Origin: Acidobacteriota bacterium
GTDB lineage: Bacteria; Acidobacteriota; Terriglobia; Bryobacterales; Bryobacteraceae
Length of the DNA: 64,000 nt
Direction of reading: 5' to 3'
NCBI GenBank assembly: GCA_026393985.1
Contig: JAPKZB010000085.1
Location: 19,180-83,179, forward strand
The notes under the pieces are model-generated. The model searched no databases and was not told the origin of the DNA. It worked only from the letters and a program-made list of their open reading frames with translations. The position numbers and the translations under genes are program-made. Shown here piece by piece: positions 9,111-16,649 of the stretch; position 1 is the first letter of the stretch; each line of letters opens with the position of its first letter.

Positions 9111-10499
9111 TTACGCTCCGTACTGTGCAAAAAAATGGGCGACCGTGGCGATGCCTTTGTAGTAGTTCTCCACGGCAAATTTTTCATTGGGCGAATGCAG
9201 GCCGTCATCGGGGAGGCCGAAGCCCATCAGGATGGTGGGGATGCCGAGATGCTGGGCGAAGTCGCCGACGATGGGGATGGAGCCGCCGCTGCGGACGAAG
9301 ACGGTTTTGCGGCCAAGCGCGTCGGCAAAGCAGCGGGCGGCGACGGCGATGGCGGGGTGGTCCGGGTTGACGAGCAGCCCGGGGCCGCCGCTGAGCACGC
9401 GAACGCTGATCTGCACGCCTTCGGGTTGATTTTCCGCTGCCCACTGCCGGAAGGCGGCGACGACGGCATCGTGGTCCTGGTCGGGCACGAGGCGCAGAGA
9501 GACTTTGGCGACGGCTTTGGCGGGGATGACGGTTTTGGCGCCGGCGCCGGTGAAGCCGCCGGCGATGCCGTGGACTTCGAACGTTGGCCGGGCCCAGGTC
9601 TTTTCAAACGTGCTGCGGCCGGGTTCGCCGGTGAGGGCCGTCGAGCCGACTTCGCGAAGGTATTCGGCTTCGTCGTAGGGCAGGCTGGCCCAGCTTTCCA
9701 CTTCGGCGGGCGAGGGGGCGGCGACGGTGTCGTAGATGCCGGGGATTTGAATAGTGCCGTGCGCGTCCTTGGCCTTGGCGAGGAGTTGGACGAGGCCATA
9801 GACGGCGTTGGGGGCGGCGCCGCCGTAGAGGCCGGAGTGGAGATCGCGGGCCGGGCCGGTGGCTTCGACTTCGAGATAGACGAGGCCGCGGAGGCCGACG
9901 CAGAGCGTGGGCAGGCCGGGGGCGAACAGGGCGGTGTCGGAGACGAGCGCGACGTCGGCTTTCAGCTTTTCCGGGTTTTCCGCGACGAACCGGGCGACCG
10001 ATTTGCCGCCTACTTCCTCTTCGCCTTCGATGAGGAATTTGACGTTGAGCGGGAGTTCGCCGTTGAGCGCCATGAGCGCTTCGACGGCTTTGATGTGGGT
10101 GTAGAACTGGCCCTTGTCGTCGGCCGAGCCGCGGGCGTAGATGTTGCCGTTTTCGATGACGGGGGTGAAGGGCGGCGACTTCCAGAGTTCGAGCGGGTCG
10201 GGCGGCTGGACGTCGTAGTGGCCGTAGCAGAGTACGGTGGGCTTGCCGGGCGCTTTTAGGCTTTCGGCATAGACGAGCGGATGGCCGGCGGTGGGGATGA
10301 CTTCGACGTGGGGCAGACCGGCGGCGCGGAGGGCGGCGGCGGTGAACTCGGCGGCGCGGACGACGTCGGGCTGATGTTCGGGCAGCGTGCTGACGCTGGG
10401 GATGCGCAGGAAGTCGAGCAGTTCGTCGAGCAGGCGCTCCTGGTGCGCGGTGACGTGGGCGGAGATGGCTTGATAACCAACCATGGCGGGAAACTCCAT
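9111..10499 (-). CDS. M20/M28-type metallodipeptidase
   Basis: 462 residues, no signal peptide. M20 metal and catalytic motifs are in order: H94-Y-D96 (CYGHYDVQP), the bridging aspartate in RGSADDKGQ (~127-128), the Glu pair in IEGEEEVGG (~160-162), and a C-terminal SGGSIP block. The dimerisation (lid) domain sits near residues 195-330. It most resembles the dipeptidase subgroup (CNDP/PepV-like) that cleaves dipeptides or acylated amino acids. First gene of the minus-strand operon that continues into murJ with no spacer. Divergent from the FAD oxidoreductase gene, whose start lies 6 bp away, so the two promoters must overlap each other's 5' ends. Confidence 0.88.
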   Translation of the reverse strand: MEFPAMVGYQAISAHVTAHQERLLDELLDFLRIPSVSTLPEHQPDVVRAAEFTAAALRAAGLPHVEVIPTAGHPLVYAESLKAPGKPTVLCYGHYDVQPPDPLELWKSPPFTPVIENGNIYARGSADDKGQFYTHIKAVEALMALNGELPLNVKFLIEGEEEVGGKSVARFVAENPEKLKADVALVSDTALFAPGLPTLCVGLRGLVYLEVEATGPARDLHSGLYGGAAPNAVYGLVQLLAKAKDAHGTIQIPGIYDTVAAPSPAEVESWASLPYDEAEYLREVGSTALTGEPGRSTFEKTWARPTFEVHGIAGGFTGAGAKTVIPAKAVAKVSLRLVPDQDHDAVVAAFRQWAAENQPEGVQISVRVLSGGPGLLVNPDHPAIAVAARCFADALGRKTVFVRSGGSIPIVGDFAQHLGIPTILMGFGLPDDGLHSPNEKFAVENYYKGIATVAHFFAQYGA

Positions 10500-10505
10500 T
10501 CTACG

Positions 10506-12173
10506 ATGTTAGAGATGCTTTCCCGTCGAACCCTTTTGCAGATTCTCGCGGCTGGTCCGCTGGCGGCGGCCGGCCGGGACCTGCGCGCTGATGTCGCCGT
10601 GATTGGCGCGAGTACCGGCGGGGTGGCCGCCGCGCTGGCGGCGCTGCGCAACGGCCGGCGCGTGGTGATGACGGAGGAGACGGACTGGGTGGGCGGGCAG
10701 TTGACCTCGCAACTGGTGCCGCCGGATGAGCATCCGGCCGTCGAGAGCTACGGCGGCACACAGCTCTACCGGCAGTATCGGCGGGCGGTGCGGCAGTACT
10801 ACCGCGACCACTATCCGCTGACGGCCGAGGCGCGGGGGCGGGAGTATTTGAATCCCGGCGATGGGTCCGTTTCGCGGATTACGCACGAGCCGCCGGTGTC
10901 GCTGCATGTGCTCGAGGCGATGCTCGCGCCGTGGATCAGCGCCGGGCAGTTGACCGTGCTGCTGCGGCACAAGCCGGTGAAGGCGGACGTGGACGGCGAC
11001 CGGGTGCGGGCGGTGACCGTGAAGAGCCTCGAGACGGGCAACGAGTTGACGCTGACGGCGCCTTACTTCATCGATGCCACGGAACTCGGGGACCTGCTGC
11101 CGCTTACGCGCACCGAGTATGTTACGGGCTTTGAGTCCCGCAAACAGACGGGGGAACCGCACGCCCCCGAAACGGCACAGCCGCAGAACCATCAGGCGTT
11201 CACCGTCTGCTACGCGATCGACTACCGCGAGGGCGAAGACCACACGATCGACAAGCCGGCTGAGTATGCTTTCTGGCGCGACTACGTGCCGAAGATGACC
11301 CCGCCGTGGCCGGGCAAGCTGCTGGGGTGGGCGATGTCGGACCCGATCCGGCTGACGCCGCGGGCCGTGACGTTCGACCCGCGGGAGCGCTCCGGCCGCC
11401 CGGGTCCGCTGAACCTCTGGCTGTACCGGCGCATTGCGAACAAGGCGAACTTCGCCGGGGCGTACAACGACATCTCGCTGATCAACTGGCCGCAGAACGA
11501 CTACTGGCTCGGCAATCTATGCGAGGTGCCCGCGGCCGAAGCGGCGCGGCATTTGGCGCGGGCCAAGCAGCTTTCGCTCAGCCTGCTTTATTGGATGCAG
11601 ACGGAGTGCCCGCGCGCGGACGGCAAGCAGGGGTGGCCGGGGCTGCGGTTGCGCTACGACCTGGCGGGCACGGAGGATGGTCTGGCGAAGTATCCCTACG
11701 TCCGGGAGGCGCGGCGGATACAGGCCGAGTTCACGGTGCTCGAACAGCACGTGGGCACCGAGGCGCGGCGGCAGGTGGCCGGGCCGGAGGCCGGGGCGGC
11801 GGAGTTCGCCGATAGCGTGGGCACGGGCAGCTACCGCATCGATCTGCACCCGTCTTCGGGGGGCGATAACTACGTTGATGTGAGTTCGCTGCCGTTTCAG
11901 ATTCCGATGGGGGCGCTGCTGCCGCGGCGCGTCGAGAACCTGCTGGCCGGGTGTAAGAACCTGGGCGTGACGCACATAACCAACGGCTGCTACCGGCTGC
12001 ATCCGGTGGAGTGGAACATTGGCGAGGCGGCGGGGATGATTGCGGCCGAGGCGGTGCGGACGGGTCAGGCGCCGCGCAAGATCCGGAACGATAAGAAGCT
12101 GCTGAGTGAGCTGCAGGCCCGGATGACGGCGCAGGGGATGGAGTTGGCGTGGCCGAAGCTGGCGCCCCGGTGA
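10506..12173 (+). CDS. FAD-dependent oxidoreductase (FAD_oxidored family), Tat-exported
   Basis: 555 residues from the ATG at 10506; a second ATG at 10515 is also possible. The frame is open further upstream, but that part is antisense to the peptidase gene and not protein-like. The N-terminus has SRRTLLQILAAGPLAAAG, a Tat-type signal, followed by the dinucleotide-binding motif VIGASTGGVAAALAA and an acidic TEETDWVGGQ. FIDATELGDLLPL and the C-terminal AGCKNLGVTH/GCYRLHPVEWNIGEAAG blocks match the pfam12831 FAD oxidoreductase group. These are often encoded next to polysaccharide-use genes; the substrate is unknown. A hairpin terminator follows directly. Confidence 0.85.
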   Translation: MLEMLSRRTLLQILAAGPLAAAGRDLRADVAVIGASTGGVAAALAALRNGRRVVMTEETDWVGGQLTSQLVPPDEHPAVESYGGTQLYRQYRRAVRQYYRDHYPLTAEARGREYLNPGDGSVSRITHEPPVSLHVLEAMLAPWISAGQLTVLLRHKPVKADVDGDRVRAVTVKSLETGNELTLTAPYFIDATELGDLLPLTRTEYVTGFESRKQTGEPHAPETAQPQNHQAFTVCYAIDYREGEDHTIDKPAEYAFWRDYVPKMTPPWPGKLLGWAMSDPIRLTPRAVTFDPRERSGRPGPLNLWLYRRIANKANFAGAYNDISLINWPQNDYWLGNLCEVPAAEAARHLARAKQLSLSLLYWMQTECPRADGKQGWPGLRLRYDLAGTEDGLAKYPYVREARRIQAEFTVLEQHVGTEARRQVAGPEAGAAEFADSVGTGSYRIDLHPSSGGDNYVDVSSLPFQIPMGALLPRRVENLLAGCKNLGVTHITNGCYRLHPVEWNIGEAAGMIAAEAVRTGQAPRKIRNDKKLLSELQARMTAQGMELAWPKLAPR

Positions 12174-12179
12174 AAGGCA

Positions 12180-12213
12180 AAAAGCCTCCCGCCGGGTAGG
12201 GCGAGAGGCTTTT
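12180..12213. terminator. bidirectional hairpin terminator between convergent genes
   Basis: AAAAGCCTC (12180-12188) pairs with GAGGCTTTT (12205-12213) across a 16-nt loop, with A-rich sequence on one side and TTTGGTTTTT on the other. It sits in the 67-bp gap between the convergent FAD oxidoreductase (stop 12173) and TonB receptor (stop 12241), so it can end transcription from both sides. Confidence 0.85.
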
Positions 12214-12240
12214 GGTTTTTCCGGCCGGAGCCGGGCTCCG

Positions 12241-15200
12241 TTAGAAGCTGTAACGGAGGCTGAGCTGCAGGTTGCGTTCGCTGCTCTTGCTGGTGATCTT
12301 GCCGAAGGTAGCGGCCGTGGGATTGGTATCCGCGCCGCCCCAGTTCGGGTGATTGATCCAGTTGAAGGCTTCGAACTTAAAGGTCACGGCCTGCCGTTCG
12401 GTGAACCGAAACGCCTTCTGCAGCGCGAGGTTCCAGTTCTGGAAGCCCGGGTTGTTGAAGGAGATCGAGTTGCGGTTCTGGTTAGGCAGGGTGCCGTTGG
12501 CGGGACGAGTGGCGAGGCCGGTGGTGCCGTTGGTTACGGGGAAGTAGAAGTTCGGTTCCCCGACGTAATTACCCGCAGCAGTGACGTTGCTGAACGCGCG
12601 GCCGGAGTTGTCCGGAGCGAAGTTCAGGTTCCACGGCTTGCCGTTGGTTGAACCGATGCCGAGGTAGTCGTCGCCGTTGCCGATGGTGATCGGCGTGCCG
12701 GTCTGCCACTGATTAACGCCCTGCAACTGCCAGCCGCCGGCGATGGCCTTCACGGCGCGGTTGGTGTCCTGTCCATTGAAGAACGGCAGTTCCCACACGA
12801 CGCTGGCCACGGCGATGTGACGGGTGTCGTTGCCGGACTTGCCCCAATTCAGACCCTGGTTAAAGGTGTCAATGAACCCGTCACGCGGACCGGAGTTGTT
12901 GTCCATGGTCTTCGAGAGGGTGTAGGAGAAGCTGTAGAGGATGCCCTTGCTGAAGCGCCGGTTGGCTTCCACCTGCAGACCATGGTAGGTGCTGCGACCG
13001 GAGTGTTCGAGCATGGGGATGTTGGCAAAGCCCTTGAAGGGGCGGAGGAAATTGACGTTGGCGCCGGCGTTGGCGGCCTGGAACGTGGTGCCGGTGGGCA
13101 GTTGGTTCAGGTCGCGCTCGCGGGCCAGGAACAGGCCGGTGGTGCCGACGTAGCCGACTTCGAGGGTGGTGGCGAGGCCGACTTCGCGCTGGTAGGTGGC
13201 GTTCCACTGGTAGGACCGGGGAATCTTGTAGGCGCGGTCGATGGTCATGAAGAACTGCGGGAAGTTGACGCGGGTGGCGCCGCCGGGCTGGTCGACGTTG
13301 CCGTTGGTCACCGAGGCCATCGGCTGGAACGGCGGGTTGCCGCCCAGGAAGACCGAGTCATACACGCCGGGGCGGGCCATGAAGCCGCCGAAGCCCATGC
13401 GGACCACCTGCTTGTTGGTCATCGAGTAGGCGAGACCAAGGCGGGGCATCACGTTGAACTGGTTCGGCGACGGGTAGCCGTTGCCGCCGTCGAGGAGATT
13501 GTTATAGAGACCCGAGTCGATAGCCGGAACGCGGCCCTTGCCGGCGGCCGGGAAAGAGGAGCCCGGGATGCGGACGCCGTTGAAACGGTTGCCGCTCAGG
13601 ACGTTGCCGGTGGCGCGATCGAGGACGGCGGCCTGGGCCGGATCGTAGTTCTTCGGATCGAAGTAGGCCATGTTGCCCCAAAGCGACTTGTAGTAGCCGT
13701 TTTGCCAGGTGCCGCGGAAGCCGAGTTCGAGCTTCAGCTTCTGGTTGACGCGCCAGGAGTCCTGAGCGAAGAACTCGAACATGTTGCCGCGGTAGGGGGT
13801 GTAGCTGCGCGGGCCGATTTCGGCGTAGGTGGAGAAGAGGCCGAGCGCCGCGTTGGCAAGACCAGTTCCGGAGCCGGGAGCGCCGCCGGGACGGACGTCA
13901 TTGAATTCAAAACGACCATTCTGGTTGTTGGTGCCGCCCGGGACGCCGGAGACGTTGATCTGGTCGAAATCGTTCTGGCCGGAGCGTTCAAAGAGCGCGC
14001 CGAACTTGAAGGTGTGGTTACCCACGATCTTGGTCAGATTGTCGGAGAAGGTGTAGATCGGGCCAGCGGAACTGGCCGGGTAGGGTCCACCGTCGATCTG
14101 GCCGATGTTCGGGATGACCACGGTGGGGATCTTGTCGTTGATCTCCTTGGGCTCGGAGAACAAATAAGGGTAGTTGATATTGTTCACCGAGCGCTGATAG
14201 CGGCCGGTGCGCTGCACCGCAATCGTGACGCGATCATTCGAACCGGTGATCGTCGCTTCATTGATCATCGTGGGCGACAGCGTCCAAACGTGGGTGAGGC
14301 TGGCCGTCTTGTTTGGCCGGTCCAGAGCGGACGGAGCAAAATCAAAGCCACCAGCGAAAGCATTAGCCACATTGAAGGCGTAGTTCAGATGGCGGAAACG
14401 AACAACCTGATTCGAGGTTGGGTTGTAGTCGATCGAGATCGTGTCTTTGCGCTGATTCTGGGGCTGCGGACGCACCTGGAGGAAGTTGTTGTTGCCCTGA
14501 AAGAGACCGTTGGGAGCCGGGTAGGTGCGGAGGAACGCAATGCCGTTGGGGCTCAGACGGTTCGGAGGAATGATGTTTCCCGGGAAGGGCGCGCCGGTCT
14601 GGGGATCATTCAGAGTGCGGGGCGCCGAATAGTAGATGTTCGTGCCGAGCAGCTCGCTGAAGTCACCGTTGCGCATGGCAAGGCTCGGAACGCGCTGGAA
14701 GGTGGTCTGGTCCTGGCGGAAGCGGACCCATTCCTGCGCAAACAGGAAAAACAGCTTCTCGCGATCTTTGTTGAACAGTTTCGGGATCATGACAGGACCC
14801 GAGAGGTTATAGCCGAACTGGTTAAATTTGAGGGGCGCCACAAAGTTGGTAGTCGCGGAGCGGTTCCGCGCCCAGCTGTTGGCATCGAGTTGGTTGTTGC
14901 GGAAAAACTCGTAGGCGCTGCCGTGGAAATCCTTCTGGCCCGAGCGGGTCACCATGCGGATCTGGCCGTTGCCGGACCGGCCATATTCGGCCGAGTAGTT
15001 GGCGGCGAGAATCTGCACTTCCTGCACGGTGTCGGCGTCGGCGGTACCGATGGAGGTGCCATTGGCGCGGGTGCGGATGGCGACGGCGCCGTCAACGGTG
15101 ATCAGCGAGTCCTGCGACCGGCCGCCGTTGATGGTGAATCCACCGCTCGACAGGCCGAAGCTGAAGCCGGACAGAGCGCCACCGCGCACGCCGGGGCGGA

Positions 15201-15684
15201 GCAGGGCCGAAAAGAGCGGATTGCGGCCGTTCAGCGTCAGGTTCTGAATCTGCGCCTGTTCGACGGTCTTGCCGACGGTGGCGGATTCGGTGTTCACCTG
15301 CGCGGTGCTGGCCTCGACCGTGACGGTTTCGGTCAGCTGACCAACGGAGAGATCAAGGTTGACCGCGATCGGTACGCCGGCATTGAGCTTGTTGCGGCTG
15401 GAAGCGGCCTTCTTAAAGCCGGCGGCTTCGACGGAAACCGTGTAGTAGCCGGGCGCAATGTTGGTGACGATGTAAAAGCCATCGGTGTTGGTTGTCGCCT
15501 GGCGTTCAAACGCCGTGTCGTCGTTTTTAACAGTTACCTTTGCGTTGGCGACCACCGCACCGCTGGGGTCCTTCACCACGCCGGAAATGCTAGCGTTGTC
15601 CGACTGCGCAAAGGCGGACAGCGCGAACAGACAGAGTGCCACAAGGGCACTGGAAGCTCTGCGTAGAGCCTTCTGAAGCTTCAT
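12241..15684 (-). CDS. Oar-like TonB-dependent receptor with carboxypeptidase-regulatory-like N-domain
   Basis: 1147 residues. A signal peptide (ALVALCLFALSAFAQ) precedes a carboxypeptidase-regulatory-like/Ig-type domain at about 30-115 (SGVVKDPSGAVVANAKVTV, GYYTVSVEAAGFK). A plug-like region follows (LTLNGRNPLFSALLRPGVRGG, VQEVQILAANYSAEYGRSG). The rest is a large beta-barrel with repeated aromatic-alternating strands, ending in the outer-membrane signature LSLRYSF. This is the typical Acidobacteria 'TonB-dependent receptor' expanded family. The ligand is unknown, possibly oligosaccharides or peptides. Unlike the related locus at 48822-52247 it is intact. Monocistronic between a terminator and the divergent ABC ATPase gene. 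Confidence 0.9.
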   Translation of the reverse strand: MKLQKALRRASSALVALCLFALSAFAQSDNASISGVVKDPSGAVVANAKVTVKNDDTAFERQATTNTDGFYIVTNIAPGYYTVSVEAAGFKKAASSRNKLNAGVPIAVNLDLSVGQLTETVTVEASTAQVNTESATVGKTVEQAQIQNLTLNGRNPLFSALLRPGVRGGALSGFSFGLSSGGFTINGGRSQDSLITVDGAVAIRTRANGTSIGTADADTVQEVQILAANYSAEYGRSGNGQIRMVTRSGQKDFHGSAYEFFRNNQLDANSWARNRSATTNFVAPLKFNQFGYNLSGPVMIPKLFNKDREKLFFLFAQEWVRFRQDQTTFQRVPSLAMRNGDFSELLGTNIYYSAPRTLNDPQTGAPFPGNIIPPNRLSPNGIAFLRTYPAPNGLFQGNNNFLQVRPQPQNQRKDTISIDYNPTSNQVVRFRHLNYAFNVANAFAGGFDFAPSALDRPNKTASLTHVWTLSPTMINEATITGSNDRVTIAVQRTGRYQRSVNNINYPYLFSEPKEINDKIPTVVIPNIGQIDGGPYPASSAGPIYTFSDNLTKIVGNHTFKFGALFERSGQNDFDQINVSGVPGGTNNQNGRFEFNDVRPGGAPGSGTGLANAALGLFSTYAEIGPRSYTPYRGNMFEFFAQDSWRVNQKLKLELGFRGTWQNGYYKSLWGNMAYFDPKNYDPAQAAVLDRATGNVLSGNRFNGVRIPGSSFPAAGKGRVPAIDSGLYNNLLDGGNGYPSPNQFNVMPRLGLAYSMTNKQVVRMGFGGFMARPGVYDSVFLGGNPPFQPMASVTNGNVDQPGGATRVNFPQFFMTIDRAYKIPRSYQWNATYQREVGLATTLEVGYVGTTGLFLARERDLNQLPTGTTFQAANAGANVNFLRPFKGFANIPMLEHSGRSTYHGLQVEANRRFSKGILYSFSYTLSKTMDNNSGPRDGFIDTFNQGLNWGKSGNDTRHIAVASVVWELPFFNGQDTNRAVKAIAGGWQLQGVNQWQTGTPITIGNGDDYLGIGSTNGKPWNLNFAPDNSGRAFSNVTAAGNYVGEPNFYFPVTNGTTGLATRPANGTLPNQNRNSISFNNPGFQNWNLALQKAFRFTERQAVTFKFEAFNWINHPNWGGADTNPTAATFGKITSKSSERNLQLSLRYSF

Positions 15685-15766
15685 AGATTCTCCTTACCAA
15701 AGCGGGGGGGTAGAGCCCCCTCGTTTCATCAGTTTAACTTATCGAGGGCATAATAGGAATTTCGAA

Positions 15767-16549
15767 ATGATGACACCTTTATTGCGATGGGAAAACGTGA
15801 CGGTGATGCATGACGAGGTCACCGCCCTCGATGCGTGCTCGCTTTCCATCAACCCCGGGGAGCATATTGCGATTCTCGGACCGAACGGTTCGGGCAAATC
15901 AACGCTGATCAAGACCATTACGCGGGAGTTGTATCCGCGCTGGCCGGCCCCGCGCTGCCGCATGGAGGTGCACGGCCAACAGATCTGGAACGTCTGGGAG
16001 CTGCGGGCGTGGATGGGGGTGGTCACCAATGACCTGGTGCAGCAGTGCACGCAGCCCTACCCGGTGATGGAGACGATCCTGTCCGGCTTCCACTCCTCGG
16101 TCGGTATCTGGCCCTACCATCCGATTACCCCGGAGATGGAGGCGCGGGCCGAAGAGCTGCTCGATCTGCTGGCGATCCGCCATTTGAAAGACCGGCTGCT
16201 GACGGAAATGTCGAGCGGCGAGGTGCGGCGGGCCGTCATCGGCCGCGCCCTCGCCCACCGGCCGCAGGCGCTGATCCTCGACGAGCCGACCAACTCGCTC
16301 GATATCGCGGCGATGCGGGAGCTGCGCGAGGTGATGCGGACGCTGGCGCAGAGCGGGGTGACAGTGATTCTGGTCACGCACCATCTGCCCGATATCATTC
16401 CCGAAATCGGGCGCGTCGTCTGCCTGCGGCGCGGTCGAATCTACCGCGACGGGCCGAAAGCCGAGGTGCTCACGCCCGCGTGCCTGAGCGACGTTTTTGA
16501 AACGCCCGTGCAGGTATTCGAACACGATGGTTTTTATCACATGTGGTGA
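15767..16549 (+). CDS. ABC transporter ATP-binding protein, orphan
   Basis: 260 residues with all ABC ATPase elements: Walker A GPNGSGKS at 38-45, signature SSGEV at 149-153, Walker B LILDEP at 169-174 and the switch His in LVTHHLPD. The sequence resembles the molybdate/iron-type cytoplasmic ATPase group (ModF/YlmA-like). No permease or binding protein lies on either side, so the partner subunits are elsewhere or it works outside transport. A C-terminal extension (~225-260) is short. A second in-frame Met follows the first, so the start could be at 15770. Confidence 0.85.
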   Translation: MMTPLLRWENVTVMHDEVTALDACSLSINPGEHIAILGPNGSGKSTLIKTITRELYPRWPAPRCRMEVHGQQIWNVWELRAWMGVVTNDLVQQCTQPYPVMETILSGFHSSVGIWPYHPITPEMEARAEELLDLLAIRHLKDRLLTEMSSGEVRRAVIGRALAHRPQALILDEPTNSLDIAAMRELREVMRTLAQSGVTVILVTHHLPDIIPEIGRVVCLRRGRIYRDGPKAEVLTPACLSDVFETPVQVFEHDGFYHMW

Positions 16550-16567
16550 TGGTAGTCTGATAGTTCC

Positions 16568-16643
16568 GGGCCCTTAGCACAACGGTTAGTGCAGCGGACT
16601 CATAATCCGTTGGTTGTTGGTTCGAATCCAACAGGGCCCACCA
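16568..16643 (+). tRNA. tRNA with CAT anticodon, probably tRNA-Ile2 (lysidine type)
   Basis: A complete 76-nt cloverleaf. Acceptor GGGCCCT (16568-16574) pairs fully with AGGGCCC (16633-16639); discriminator A and CCA (16641-16643) are encoded. The D stem is GCAC/GTGC, the anticodon stem GCGGA/TCCGT with loop CTCATAA (anticodon 16601-16603), and the T stem GTTGG/CCAAC with TTCGAAT. The body resembles E. coli ileX, including the C4-G69 and C5-G68 pairs used by TilS, which favours Ile2 over elongator Met. This assignment is inference; the acceptor lacks features of initiator tRNA. The next gene starts 6 nt after the CCA. Confidence 0.9.
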
Positions 16644-16649
16644 GGTTTT

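Noticed and set aside
7632..10259. 875-codon open frame on the plus strand
   Set aside because: Antisense to murJ and the M20 peptidase; Gly/Asp/Ala-rich low-complexity translation caused by high-GC codon bias.
12817..15666. 949-codon plus-strand open frame
   Set aside because: Exact antisense shadow of the intact TonB receptor; no domain-like sequence.
16568..16643. tRNA as integration site of a mobile element
   Set aside because: No duplicate of the tRNA 3' end and no integrase seen in the window.
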